A DNA stretch of 64,000 nucleotides from Propionicicella superfundia DSM 22317 (GTDB lineage: Bacteria; Actinomycetota; Actinomycetes; Propionibacteriales; Propionibacteriaceae). Below, piece after piece: positions 1 to 13,208 of this stretch. Within the stretch, counting starts at the first letter, position 1. Every line of letters starts with the position of its first letter. The notes below the pieces were generated by a model. It was not told the DNA's origin. It saw only the letters and a list, made by a program, of their open reading frames with translations, and did not search any database. The position numbers and the translations under genes were made by a program. Location of the stretch: the NCBI RefSeq assembly GCF_000423465.1, contig NZ_AUIA01000020.1, positions 1-64,000 of the forward strand, read 5' to 3'.

Positions 1-317
1 GTACGGTGCACACCGACAGAGGGTCGCAATTCCGCAGCAGAAAATTCGTCGGTGCGCTCCACCGCCACTCGATGGTCGGATCGATGGGCAGGGTCGGTGC
101 CTGCGGCGACAACGCCGCCATGGAGAGCTTCTTCTCCCTGCTCCAGAAGAACGTCCTCAACCGGCACGCCTGGACCACCCGCGAGGAACTCCGGATCGCC
201 ATCGTGACCTGGATCGAACGCACCTACCACCGACGCCGGCGCCAAGACGGGCTGGGCCGATTGACCCCCATCGAGTACGAGACCATCATGACCACGACAG
301 CCACTCAGGCTGCGTGA
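1..317 (+). CDS. IS3-family transposase OrfB, 3' part
   Basis: This is the C-terminal ~104 codons of a DDE integrase-type transposase; the frame is already open at base 3 and continues upstream of the window. Visible family marks are HTDRGSQF (second catalytic Asp region), the DNAAMESFF block carrying the catalytic Glu, and the C-terminal RRRRQDGLGRLTPIEYE segment typical of IS3 elements. OrfB would cut and join the insertion sequence ends. The stop at 315-317 lies about 30 bp from the presumed right end of the element. Whether the 5' half is intact cannot be seen. Confidence 0.88.
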   Translation, partial: TVHTDRGSQFRSRKFVGALHRHSMVGSMGRVGACGDNAAMESFFSLLQKNVLNRHAWTTREELRIAIVTWIERTYHRRRRQDGLGRLTPIEYETIMTTTATQAA

Positions 318-689
318 CTAACCACTGTCACCTGATCGTGCAGCAGACCCGGGCTGCTTGCCGCGCTCACGGCTATCGCGGAGGTACTCGTCGCCGAGCA
401 TCCGAATGGTCCGGGCGGCGCGGACGTCGGCGCCGGCGGGCGCCTCCTTCTCGGTGTCCAGAGCGGCTTCGGCCTGAGCGAAGATCTTGCGCGCCTCCTC
501 CTCGGAGTTGGCTCGACGCAGCACCCGCTTCCACGGCTTGCCTTCGCCGGCGGGCGCGCGGAACATCACCTGATACTTCGTGCCGCCGTCCTCCGGGGCA
601 TACAGCCTCACGCGCCACGGGCGTGCGCTCCCGCCGAGCGTGCGGGGCTTGCCCTGGGCCAGCAGGGTGGGCTTCCTGCGAGTGACCAT
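318..689 (-). pseudogene. Truncated tyrosine-type integrase (N-terminal part), cut by IS element
   Basis: The 123-codon frame starts at an ATG preceded by a strong AGGAGGG ribosome binding site. It reads like the basic N-terminal arm-binding region of a phage or ICE site-specific recombinase: RPWRVRLY, a KWKR-like stretch, SEEEARKIFAQAEA, then RMLGDEYL at the start of the core-binding domain. The catalytic domain is absent. The last ~11 codons come from the IS end, so the coding relic really spans about 351-689. It indicates a former integrated element upstream. An alternative is an unrelated small DNA-binding protein, but the IS junction argues for truncation. Confidence 0.6.
326..350. mobile_element. 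Probable right terminal repeat of the IS3 element
   Basis: Downstream of the transposase stop the sequence CTGATCGTGCAGCAGACCC resembles the outer end of actinobacterial IS3-type elements. The integrase reading frame on the other strand loses family-like sequence at about 350, which marks the likely insertion boundary. The left end is outside the window, so neither the inverted repeat nor a target duplication could be confirmed. Confidence 0.45.
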
Positions 690-746
690 CGGCGTCCCTC
701 CTAGGCTGGACGAGTGGGAGTCGTTCTAGACTCTCCGAGATTTGTT

Positions 747-772
747 TCGTGTATCACTCTCGTGTATCACTC
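747..772. repeat. Perfect 13-bp tandem duplication
   Basis: TCGTGTATCACTC occurs twice head to tail (747-759 and 760-772) between the truncated integrase and the YyaL-type gene. It may be part of that gene's promoter, a small slippage duplication, or a relic of an attachment site. Nothing in the sequence decides between these. Confidence 0.5.
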
Positions 773-814
773 GGCCCAAGATGACACACGTGCCACTCGT
801 CAGGAGTCAGAGGA

Positions 815-2842
<2,028 letters not shown>

Positions 2843-2850
2843 TCCGGCGC

Positions 2851-2886
2851 GGGCGGGCCGCGCTCCGGCTGCCGGCGCCCGTTTTT
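2851..2886 (+). terminator. Intrinsic terminator after the YyaL-type gene
   Basis: GGGCG (2851-2855) can pair with CGCCC (2876-2880), with further GGC/GCC pairing inside, and five T residues follow. The T-run overlaps the -35 element of the next promoter, so the two transcription units are packed tightly. Confidence 0.5.
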
Positions 2887-2913
2887 GACCCGGCGCGTCG
2901 GCGCGGCTAACCT
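2885..2913 (+). promoter_or_regulatory. Promoter of the str operon
   Basis: TTGACC (2885-2890) and TAACCT (2908-2913) are separated by exactly 17 bp, a good match to the housekeeping sigma consensus of actinobacteria. Transcription would start near 2920, giving an rpsL leader of about 180 nt. Confidence 0.65.
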
Positions 2914-2918
2914 AGCTA

Positions 2919-2942
2919 CTCGGGTCAGGAGACTGACCCGAG
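2919..2942 (+). promoter_or_regulatory. 5'-end hairpin in the rpsL leader
   Basis: CTCGGGTCAG and CTGACCCGAG form a perfect 10-bp stem closed by a GAGA (GNRA) tetraloop, beginning at the predicted transcription start. It could protect the 5' end of the mRNA or be a regulatory structure. A role in ribosomal-protein feedback is possible but unproven. Confidence 0.55.
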
Positions 2943-3099
2943 TGTTCGCGTGCTCCGTCGGCTGCCCTGATGCGCCGAGGGTCCGCGTTCATGGCACTGT
3001 TCCGCTCCCGGTGGACGACTGAGCTGCCCAGTGCCCCACCTCACTGGATGCATCCGCGTCGGACGCATCCGGAACCACGACGGAAAGAGACAGCAGCCG

Positions 3100-3471
3100 G
3101 TGCCAACCATCCAGCAGCTGGTCCGCAAGGGCCGCACTGACAAGGTCAACAAGAACAAGACGCCTGCGCTCAAGGGCTCGCCCCAGCGCCGTGGCGTGTG
3201 CACTCGCGTCTACACGACGACGCCGAAGAAGCCGAACTCGGCTCTGCGGAAGGTCGCGCGCGTTCGGCTGTCCTCCGGCATCGAGGTGACCGCCTACATC
3301 CCGGGCGTCGGCCACAACCTGCAGGAGCACTCGATGGTGCTCGTCCGCGGCGGGCGTGTGAAGGACCTCCCGGGCGTGCGGTACAAGATCATTCGCGGTT
3401 CGCTCGACACCCAGGGTGTGAAGAACCGCAAGCAGGCTCGCAGCCGCTACGGCGCGAAGAAGGAGAAGTAA
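3100..3471 (+). CDS. rpsL: 30S ribosomal protein S12
   Basis: A 123-aa decoding-centre protein beginning [12 protein letters not shown], the canonical S12 N-terminus; the GTG at 3100 is preceded by GGAAAGAGA. The conserved [17 protein letters not shown] and [16 protein letters not shown] blocks are intact. These contain the residues where streptomycin-resistance mutations fall; the lysine in TPKKPN is the wild-type form. An in-frame start further upstream (3031) would add a non-conserved peptide and was rejected. Its TAA overlaps the rpsG ATG by one base (TAATG), implying translational coupling. First gene of the str operon. Confidence 0.98.
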   Translation: MPTIQQLVRKGRTDKVNKNKTPALKGSPQRRGVCTRVYTTTPKKPNSALRKVARVRLSSGIEVTAYIPGVGHNLQEHSMVLVRGGRVKDLPGVRYKIIRGSLDTQGVKNRKQARSRYGAKKEK

Positions 3472-3941
3472 TGCCTCGCAAGGGTCCCGCTCCGAAGCGG
3501 CCGGTGGTCGCAGATCCGGTCTACGGTTCGCCCCTGGTTTCGCAACTGGTGAGCAAGATCCTCCTGGACGGCAAGAAGACGACCGCGCAGCACATCGTCT
3601 ACACCGCCATGGAAGGCACCCGTGAGAAGACGGGCATCGATCCCGTGCAGACCCTGAAGAAGGCGCTCGACAACGTGCGCCCCGCCATCGAGGTGAAGAG
3701 CCGCCGCGTCGGCGGCGCCACCTACCAGGTCCCGGTGGAGGTCAAGCCCGCCCGCGCCAACACTCTCGCGATGCGCTGGCTCGTCACCTTCTCCCGGCAG
3801 CGCCGCGAGAAGACGATGGCGGACCGGCTGATGAACGAGCTGCTGGACGCCAGCAACGGTCTGGGCGCGGCCGTGAAGCGCCGTGAGGACACCCACAAGA
3901 TGGCCGAGGCGAACCGCGCCTTCGCCCACTACCGCTGGTGA
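3471..3941 (+). CDS. rpsG: 30S ribosomal protein S7
   Basis: A 156-aa primary 16S rRNA-binding protein that nucleates the 30S head. It starts [11 protein letters not shown] and contains the family blocks [28 protein letters not shown] and [21 protein letters not shown], ending exactly at the usual C-terminus. The ATG shares a base with the S12 stop, so it is probably translated by coupling. In E. coli S7 represses its own operon; no equivalent site was recognised here. A 77-bp gap with an ATGAGAGG Shine-Dalgarno-like stretch separates it from fusA. Confidence 0.98.
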   Translation: MPRKGPAPKRPVVADPVYGSPLVSQLVSKILLDGKKTTAQHIVYTAMEGTREKTGIDPVQTLKKALDNVRPAIEVKSRRVGGATYQVPVEVKPARANTLAMRWLVTFSRQRREKTMADRLMNELLDASNGLGAAVKRREDTHKMAEANRAFAHYRW

Positions 3942-4018
3942 TTCCTCGTCACAGCGTCCGGCGACGCCGGATCTGTTCGAGCTGCCCTGAAACGCGAAGG
4001 ATGAGAGGTTAGATCCGC

Positions 4019-6130
<2,112 letters not shown>

Positions 6131-6285
6131 GCAACGGATCAGCCCGTAGGGAACAGGTTTGACCTGAGCCGTACGGGTGCAAGAAACTTGTACGGTATGG
6201 GTCATTCCGGCCCAGCCGACCAGACCAGAAAGCATGAGAGAGAACCGCCCCGCGAACGCGTGGCGAACATCCAGAAGGAGCCCAA

Positions 6286-7482
<1,197 letters not shown>

Positions 7483-7500
7483 GCTGAGCACAGACAGCGC

Positions 7501-7540
7501 AGGAGGCCCCGTCCCGGGAGGGACGGGGCCTCCTCTTTCT
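7501..7540 (+). terminator. Strong intrinsic terminator of the str operon
   Basis: AGGAGGCCCCGTCCC (7501-7515) and GGGACGGGGCCTCCT (7520-7534) form a perfect 15-bp stem with a GGGA loop, followed by the pyrimidine tract CTTTCTTGT. Confidence 0.9.
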
Positions 7541-7687
7541 TGTCGCCGTCTGCCCATGAAGGACGCCCCGCAACGCCGGGAAGCGCCTCCTGCTGGCCTC
7601 ATGGACGGATCGCATCCGTCTCCTCGCCGCCGAGTCGACTCTGTGGACCCGATGGGCGTTCGCCCGGGTGTGCATGACAATGGGACC

Positions 7688-8038
7688 ATGCTCGTCGCCT
7701 TCTCCGTGAGTGTCTCCGGGGCACCGATCCCCGCCGACCCGTCCGATCCCGAATACCGTCCCGACTCGCTGCACGACGCGGTCGCGGCCGCCGTGCAGGT
7801 GGTGGAGGAGTCAGGACTGCCGCACCGGTCCGACGCCATGTTCACCACCATCGAGGGTGAATGGGACGAGGTGATGGACGTCGTCCGCCGGGCCTGCGAG
7901 GCGATCGGACGGTTCGGGCCGCGCGTCAGCCTGGTGCTGAAGGCCGACATCCGTCCGGGCATGACCGGCGAACTCACCGGCAAGGTGGATCGCCTGCGCG
8001 CCGCCCTCGCTCGCGCGGCGGACGCCACAGACGCGTAG
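7688..8038 (+). CDS. Thiamine-binding / MTH1187-YkoF family protein
   Basis: A 116-aa cytoplasmic protein starting MLVAFSVSVSG. The pattern VxVsG...LHDAVAAAVQVVEESGLPH...TTIEGEWDEVMDVVRRA...ISLVLKADIRPG matches the ferredoxin-like MTH1187/DUF77 fold, some members of which bind thiamine or its pyrimidine part. A frame extension to 7556 exists, but the family begins at the 7688 ATG. No TPP riboswitch was seen upstream and no thiamine gene lies nearby, so the ligand is unassigned. Codons 110-116 form an Ala-rich tail. Confidence 0.75.
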   Translation: MLVAFSVSVSGAPIPADPSDPEYRPDSLHDAVAAAVQVVEESGLPHRSDAMFTTIEGEWDEVMDVVRRACEAIGRFGPRVSLVLKADIRPGMTGELTGKVDRLRAALARAADATDA

Positions 8039-8126
8039 GGACGAACCCGTGAGCGCGCTCGCGGTGGCCGCGCCGTGGCGTCGTCCGGGTCGTCGCCGGG
8101 ACGATCCGCGCACCAGGTGAGTACCC

Positions 8127-8495
8127 ATGGTCATCAGGATTGCGATGATCGCGACGGGACTGGTGGGTCTGGTCGCGTTGCACTGGCTGCGTCGGCGGTT
8201 CACGGGCTGGACCCGGTACGCGTCGGACCACCGGATGGTCGGCTACGTCGCGCCGCTCACCGGGCTCGCGCTCGCGCTGACCGGGGCAGGGATGTTCTGG
8301 AGACCGTCCGCGATCGGCACCGACGTGCTCAACGACGTCCTGCTGGGCGTCTTCCTCGCCGGACTCGCGTGCATCGCGCTCGCCTTCCTTGCGGTGCTGG
8401 GCGTGCCGATGCCGCCGGTGCTGCTGCCGCGCTGGTACCGGCGGGCCGGCCGCCCGGGGCCGCAGCAGGATCCTGACGGAGGGGTGGCCCCGTGA
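8127..8495 (+). CDS. Small membrane protein, unknown function
   Basis: A 122-aa protein with about three hydrophobic segments: residues ~2-20 (MVIRIAMIATGLVGLVAL), ~40-58 and ~70-96, then a proline-rich cytoplasmic tail ending GPQQDPDGGVAP. A basic LRRRFTGWTRY loop follows the first helix, placing the N-terminus outside by the positive-inside rule. The ATG follows CAGGTGAG weakly. It runs convergently towards glnS with an 80-bp gap. No family was recognised. Confidence 0.6.
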   Translation: MVIRIAMIATGLVGLVALHWLRRRFTGWTRYASDHRMVGYVAPLTGLALALTGAGMFWRPSAIGTDVLNDVLLGVFLAGLACIALAFLAVLGVPMPPVLLPRWYRRAGRPGPQQDPDGGVAP

Positions 8496-8575
8496 GCACG
8501 GCGCTCACCGGTCACGGGTCGGGGGCTGCACCGGACAGTGCCGACGGCCCCGCGCTCCGGCGACCCCCGGCGTCC

Positions 8576-10267
8576 TCAGCGCTGCCGGCGCTGGATCGCC
8601 GCCCACTCGTCGCGCAGTCCGACGGTGCGATGGAACAGCATCGGGGTCTGCGGGTCGAGGGCGAAGTACCCGAGCCGTTCGAACTGCACCACGTCACCGG
8701 GCACCGTGTCGGCGAGAGCCGCCTCGACGCGGCAGTCGGTGAGCAGTTCCCGCGATGCCGGGTTGAGGTCGTCCAGCGGGTCGCCGGTGTCCTCGCCGGG
8801 GAACTCGGCGGAGAACAGCCGGTCGTACAGTGCGGCGGACGCGCTGACGGCGTGCCGAGCGGAGACCCAGTGCATGGTCGACTTCACCTTCCGGCCATCG
8901 GGGGAGTCCCCGCCGCGGGTCGCCGGATCGTAGGTCACGTGGACCTCGGTGATGTTCCCGGCGGCGTCCTTCACGACGTCGGTGCAGGTCACGAAGTACG
9001 CGCCTCGCAGCCGCACCTCGCGTCCGGGCGAGAGCCGGTAGAACTTCGGGGGCGGCACCTCGGCGAAGTCGTCGGCCTCGATGTACAACTCGTTGCTGAA
9101 GGGCACCAGGCGCGTCCCGTCGGCCGGGTTCTCGGGGTTGTTCGACACCGGAAACTCCTCGACCACAGGGGCGCCGGACGCATCGGTCGGCCAGTTCGTG
9201 ATGACGACCTTGAGGGGTTTCAGGACGGCCATGCGGCGCTGCGCGGTGAGGTTGAGCTGGCGGCGGACGACCGATTCGAGAGCCTCGATGCGCTGCCGTG
9301 AGTTCGTGCGCGTCGTCCCGATCTCGCGGCAGAAGTCGCGGATCGCCGTGGCGGGGTAGCCGCGTCGGCGCAGGCCGCGCAGGGTGGGCATCCGCGGATC
9401 GTCCCAGCCGTCCACGATGCCGTCGGTGACGAGCTTGGCCAGCTTGCGTTTGGACGTCACCGTGTGTGTGAGCTCCAGTCGTGCGAACTCGATCTGCTTC
9501 GGTTTGTCGCCCGGCAGGGGGAGGTGTTCCAGGTACCAGTCGTACAGCGCGCGGTGGGTGTCGAACTCGAGGGTGCAGATCGAGTGCGTGACGCCCTCGA
9601 TGGCATCGCTTTGCCCGTGCGCCCAGTCATAGGTGGGGTAGAGGCACCACCGGTTCCCGGTGCGGTGATGGGCTGCGTGACGGATCCGGTACATGACGGG
9701 ATCGCGCAGTTGCATGTTCTCGTGCTGCATGTCGATCTTCGCGCGCAGCACGCGGGATCCGTCGGGGAACTCCCCGGTCGCCATTCGCCGGAACAGTTCG
9801 AGGTTCTCCGCGCTCGGGCGGTCGCGGTACGGGCTCTCGACGCCCGGGCGTCCGAAGCCGCCGCGCTGAGCCGAGATCGTCTCGTTGTCCTGGTCGTCGA
9901 CGTAGGCGAGGCCGGCGTCGATGAGGTGCTCGGCCCAGTCGTACAGCCGCTGAAAGTAGTCGGATGCGTGGAGCACCTGGGCGGGGGCGTATCCGAGCCA
10001 GCGGATGTCCTCCAGGATCGAGTCGACGAACTCGGTCTCCTCGGTGTCGGGATTCGTGTCGTCCAGCCGCAGGTTGCAGACCCCGTCGAAGTCGGCGGCG
10101 ATCCCGAAGTCCACGACGATCGCTTTCGCGTGGCCGATGTGCAGGTACCCGTTGGGTTCGGGGGGGAACCTCGTCTGGACGCGCTGCCGGTACGTCCCCT
10201 GCTCGTTGTCGGCGTGGACGATGTCGCGGATGAAGTCCTTCGGTGCGGGCGCGTCGGCGGCGGTCAT
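8576..10267 (-). CDS. glnS: Glutaminyl-tRNA synthetase
   Basis: A 563-aa class Ic synthetase that charges tRNA-Gln directly. It shows RFPPEPNGYLHIGHAK (HIGH box), LRLDDTNPDTEETEFVDSI, the KMSKS equivalent VTSKRKL, and C-terminal beta-barrel anticodon-binding domains ending in RTVGLRDEW. The ATG at 10267 begins MTAADAPAPKDFIRDIV, the normal start; the frame runs further upstream into gltX antisense and was trimmed. There is no YqeY extension. Many actinobacteria lack GlnS and use GltX plus GatCAB, so its presence is notable. It lies 53 bp downstream of gltX, probably one operon. Confidence 0.95.
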   Translation of the reverse strand: MTAADAPAPKDFIRDIVHADNEQGTYRQRVQTRFPPEPNGYLHIGHAKAIVVDFGIAADFDGVCNLRLDDTNPDTEETEFVDSILEDIRWLGYAPAQVLHASDYFQRLYDWAEHLIDAGLAYVDDQDNETISAQRGGFGRPGVESPYRDRPSAENLELFRRMATGEFPDGSRVLRAKIDMQHENMQLRDPVMYRIRHAAHHRTGNRWCLYPTYDWAHGQSDAIEGVTHSICTLEFDTHRALYDWYLEHLPLPGDKPKQIEFARLELTHTVTSKRKLAKLVTDGIVDGWDDPRMPTLRGLRRRGYPATAIRDFCREIGTTRTNSRQRIEALESVVRRQLNLTAQRRMAVLKPLKVVITNWPTDASGAPVVEEFPVSNNPENPADGTRLVPFSNELYIEADDFAEVPPPKFYRLSPGREVRLRGAYFVTCTDVVKDAAGNITEVHVTYDPATRGGDSPDGRKVKSTMHWVSARHAVSASAALYDRLFSAEFPGEDTGDPLDDLNPASRELLTDCRVEAALADTVPGDVVQFERLGYFALDPQTPMLFHRTVGLRDEWAAIQRRQR

Positions 10268-10320
10268 GCGGATGAGGATATCGCCTCGCGTCGGACCGGG
10301 CAGATGCGCCGGATCCGGTG

Positions 10321-11796
10321 TCAGGCGAGGCGTGCTCGCAGCGCCTCGATCCGCGCCAGCGTCGACGCCCTGCCGAGCAGCGCGATGGACTCGAACAGCG
10401 GAGGAGAGACGCGCGTCCCGCTCGTCGCCACCCGTACCGGTCCGAACGCGAACTTGGGCTTGAGCCCCAGCCCCTCGACCAGCGCCGCGCGCAGCGCCGC
10501 CTCGACAGCGCGGTCCTCGAACGGCTCCAGCCCCTGCAGCGCGTCGCGGGCGGCGTCGAGGACGCGCGGCGCGTCCGCGGTGAGTGTCGCGAACGCGTCG
10601 TCCTCGACGACCAGTTCGTCGTCGGGGGTGAACAGGAAGGTGAGCTTTGGCAAGGCCTCCGACAGGGTCACGAGCCGCTCCTGGATGAGCGGGGTCGCCC
10701 GGGTGAGCAGATCGACGCGCGCCGGGTCGGGAGCAGACGGCCACTCGCCGGTCCACGTCAGGTGGGCGACGATCCGTGCGGCCAGCTCGGACGGGGTGAG
10801 CGACCGGATGTAGTGCCCGTTGAACCAGTTCAGCTTGGTGAGGTCGAAGATCGGACCGCCCGTGCTGACCTTCGCCCAGTCGAACGCGGCGACGAACTCG
10901 TCGAACGTCGCGACCTCGGTGTCGGGCACCACCGGCGGATACGCGAGGATCTGCAGGAAGTTCCGCAGCGCCTCGGGAAGGTAGCCCTGTTCGCGGAACC
11001 ACATGAGCCGGGCCGCCGGGTTCTTGCGCTTGGAGATCTTCGAGGTGTCCGCGTTCCGCAGCAGCGGCATGTGGGCGAACGCCGGCGGGGTGAGCCCCAG
11101 GTAGCGGTACAGCAGAAGGTGCTTGGGCGTGGACGAGATCCACTCCTCCCCGCGGACGACGTGCGTGATCCCCATGAGGGCGTCGTCGACGACCACGGCG
11201 AGGTGGTAGGTGGGGAAGCCGTCGGCCTTCAGCAGCACCTGGTCGTCGGGACGCGGGGCGCTCACCGGCCCGCGGATGAGGTCGACGAACCCGAGGTCGA
11301 CGTCGTCGGGCACGAGCAGGCGCACGACCGGCCGGTCGCTGAACCCGGGCAGCTCGGCCCGCTCCTCGCGGGTCTTCCCGTAGCACAACCGGTCGTACCC
11401 GGTGACCGACAGCTTCTGTGCGGCCTGCTCCTTGCGCAGGTCGGCGAGCCGTTCGGGCGAACACCAGCAGTGGTACGCGTGGCCGTCGGCGAGCAGCCTG
11501 TCGACGAACGGCCGATAGGTGTCGAGCCGTTCGGACTGCCGGTACGGCGCATAGGGTCCGCCGACGTCGGGTCCCTCGTCCCATGGCAGGCCGAGCCAGC
11601 GCAGCGTGTCGAAGATCTGCGCCTCGGAGTCGGCGACGTACCGAGCCCGGTCGGTGTCCTCGATGCGGAGGACGAACTGCCCACCGGTGTGGCGCGCGTA
11701 GGCCAGGTTGAACAGGGACATGTACGCGGTGCCGACGTGCGGGTCCCCCGTGGGGGACGGTGCGACGCGTAGCCGGGCGGGAGTCAGTTCGGTCAC
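10321..11796 (-). CDS. gltX: Glutamyl-tRNA synthetase
   Basis: A 491-aa class Ic synthetase: APSPTGDPHVGTAY (HIGH region), LRIEDTDRARYVADSE, KISKRKNPAARL (KMSKS) and a bacterial-type helical anticodon-binding C-terminal half. The GTG at 11796 gives MTELTPARLRVAPSPTG, the family start. Because glnS follows, this enzyme may be discriminating for tRNA-Glu; the residue controlling that could not be judged by eye. A TAGGCT -10 element 9-14 bp ahead of the GTG suggests a leaderless transcript. Confidence 0.96.
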   Translation of the reverse strand: MTELTPARLRVAPSPTGDPHVGTAYMSLFNLAYARHTGGQFVLRIEDTDRARYVADSEAQIFDTLRWLGLPWDEGPDVGGPYAPYRQSERLDTYRPFVDRLLADGHAYHCWCSPERLADLRKEQAAQKLSVTGYDRLCYGKTREERAELPGFSDRPVVRLLVPDDVDLGFVDLIRGPVSAPRPDDQVLLKADGFPTYHLAVVVDDALMGITHVVRGEEWISSTPKHLLLYRYLGLTPPAFAHMPLLRNADTSKISKRKNPAARLMWFREQGYLPEALRNFLQILAYPPVVPDTEVATFDEFVAAFDWAKVSTGGPIFDLTKLNWFNGHYIRSLTPSELAARIVAHLTWTGEWPSAPDPARVDLLTRATPLIQERLVTLSEALPKLTFLFTPDDELVVEDDAFATLTADAPRVLDAARDALQGLEPFEDRAVEAALRAALVEGLGLKPKFAFGPVRVATSGTRVSPPLFESIALLGRASTLARIEALRARLA

Positions 11797-11804
11797 GTCG
11801 GCCT

Positions 11805-11810
11805 AGCCTA
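11805..11810 (-). promoter_or_regulatory. -10 element of a probable leaderless gltX promoter
   Basis: On the minus strand TAGGCT lies 9-14 bp before the gltX GTG, so transcription would start at or within two bases of the start codon. No clear -35 was seen. Leaderless mRNAs are common in actinobacteria. Confidence 0.4.
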
Positions 11811-11880
11811 GCGCCGGAGGTCCGCTCGCGATCCGGCTCGCGGCCGCCCCGGTGACGATGCCGCGGCGTCGCTACGCTCC

Positions 11881-11918
11881 GGTCGGGAAGCTACCCGGGG
11901 ACGGGTAGCTTCCCGACC
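11881..11918. terminator. 16-bp perfect hairpin between the 79-aa ORF and gltX
   Basis: GGTCGGGAAGCTACCC (11881-11896) and GGGTAGCTTCCCGACC (11903-11918) pair perfectly around a GGGGAC loop. There is no T-tract. A second palindrome, CGCGTAGCTACGCG, sits at 11941-11954 and shares the GTAGCT core. Together they fill the gap downstream of the DsbA-type gene pair and probably end that transcript; protein binding is the alternative. Confidence 0.5.
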
Positions 11919-11988
11919 TCGGCGTAGCTCCCTGGCCCGACGCGTAGCTACGCGGGCCCCAGAGGGAGGCCCTCGAAGAACCGGAGGC

Positions 11989-12228
11989 TCAGCGCTGGGT
12001 GGGCGGGCGCGGGTCGGGATCGCAGCCGGCCGGTCCGCATACCGGGGCGTCGGCCGCCGGGCCGAACGGCATCAGGCCGGCGAAGGGCCCGCGGGCGCCG
12101 AGCGGGGCGTCAGCCGGTGCCTCGGGCACGGAGCCGGTCGAGGCGTCGGGCGCACGGTCGTGGTCGGCACAGCCACGGGGGACGCCCGCCGCGTCCTCGG
12201 GCGTCCGCGACGAGCCCGTGCCGGTCAT
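11989..12228 (-). CDS. 79-aa proline/alanine-rich protein coupled to the DsbA-type gene
   Basis: The ATG overlaps the TGA of the upstream oxidoreductase (ATGA), which argues that this short frame is translated by coupling. The product starts MTGTGSSRTPEDAAG, is low in complexity and hydrophilic, and ends with a cysteine-containing CGPAGCDPDPRPP segment plus a further RGCADHD. No signal peptide, membrane helix or known family is apparent. The three cysteines next to a thiol oxidoreductase gene are suggestive of a partner or substrate, but that is inference. It could also be a non-functional read-through frame. Confidence 0.45.
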   Translation of the reverse strand: MTGTGSSRTPEDAAGVPRGCADHDRAPDASTGSVPEAPADAPLGARGPFAGLMPFGPAADAPVCGPAGCDPDPRPPTQR

Positions 12229-12896
12229 GCTCCTGTCTCCTGCCGCTCGGCGACCACCTGTCGCAGCGCGTCGGTGAAGACCGCGGCGTCCTGGGCGCCG
12301 GACACGGCGAACAGCCCCCCGAAGACCGTGAACGGGACACCGGTGACCCCGAGGCGCAGCGCGAGCTCGATATCGGAGGCCACCGCCGCCGCGTATCGCG
12401 GATCGTCCAGTGCCGCGGCCGCCGCCTCCCGCGGCAGGCCGGTCCGCTCGGCGGCGGCCACAAGGACGTCGGTCGCGCCGACATCGAGGCCGTCGCGGAA
12501 GTGCGCGGCGAACAGCTCGTCCCACAGCGGTGCAGCGACGCCGTGGGCCGCCGCGTACTGGAGGAGCGCGTGCGCACGGGCGGTGTTGGCGGCGAGGGCG
12601 TGCTCGACGTCGAACGCGAGACCAGCCGAGCGAGCCGCCGTCGCGACCTGGCCGAGCATGGCGTCCACCTGCTCGAGGTCGGCGCCCGTGCGGGCCGCGA
12701 GGCTCTCGCGTTCGGGTACGGCGTGGTCGGCAGGCAGATCGGGCGCGAGCTGGAACGCCCGATGGCGCACCCGCACGTCAGGCGCACGGGGATCCCGCCG
12801 GAACGCCTGGATCCCCGCCCGGAGCCGGTGTGTTCCGATGTAGCACCACGGGCAGGCGACGTCCGCCCACACCTCCACGTCGATGGGTTCGCTCAT
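12225..12896 (-). CDS. DsbA-family (FrnE-like) thiol oxidoreductase
   Basis: A 223-aa cytoplasmic thioredoxin-fold protein starting MSEPIDVEVWADVACPWCYIG, with the active-site CPWC at residues 15-18. The long helical insertion and GVTGVPFTVFGG (the cis-proline loop) match the FrnE/2-hydroxychromene-2-carboxylate isomerase-like branch of DsbA proteins, which act on cytoplasmic disulfides. No signal peptide is present. The ATG at 12896 was chosen over upstream in-frame extension because family homology begins there. Transcribed divergently from rpsJ. Confidence 0.88.
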   Translation of the reverse strand: MSEPIDVEVWADVACPWCYIGTHRLRAGIQAFRRDPRAPDVRVRHRAFQLAPDLPADHAVPERESLAARTGADLEQVDAMLGQVATAARSAGLAFDVEHALAANTARAHALLQYAAAHGVAAPLWDELFAAHFRDGLDVGATDVLVAAAERTGLPREAAAAALDDPRYAAAVASDIELALRLGVTGVPFTVFGGLFAVSGAQDAAVFTDALRQVVAERQETGA

Positions 12897-13003
12897 CGTC
12901 GGTCTCCCGTCCGCCTCGCTCGTCGGAGGACCCCATTCAAACCGACGACCCAAAACGCCGGCGTGCACTCCGGCGCGGGCGGAGGGGCCGCTGCGGCGAG
13001 GTT

Positions 13004-13032
13004 TTGCGATCGCGGGGCGAATCTGACAAGAT
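13004..13032 (+). promoter_or_regulatory. Candidate S10 operon promoter
   Basis: TTGCGA (13004-13009) and CAAGAT (13027-13032) are spaced by 17 bp. Transcription from here would give an rpsJ leader of about 235 nt. Confidence 0.5.
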
Positions 13033-13208
13033 TGACGGGTTGCTCCGAGCGGGGCCATCGCTGTGCGCAGTGCGTGCGGGTGGCGACGCGCCAGGCAACC
13101 GAAGCCGGGCGGCATTCGCCGCGTAGCACCTCAGAGCCCACAATCTCGTGCGAGATCACGCGGCCTGCAGCGCGCGACACGCCCGACCGCGGGGGTCGGT
13201 GCAACAGG

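Noticed and set aside
7536-7687. TPP riboswitch ahead of the thiamine-binding-like gene
   Set aside because: No CTGAGA core or matching P4/P5 elements in the spacer.
8492-9301. 269-codon frame after the small membrane protein
   Set aside because: Antisense to the C-terminal half of glnS.
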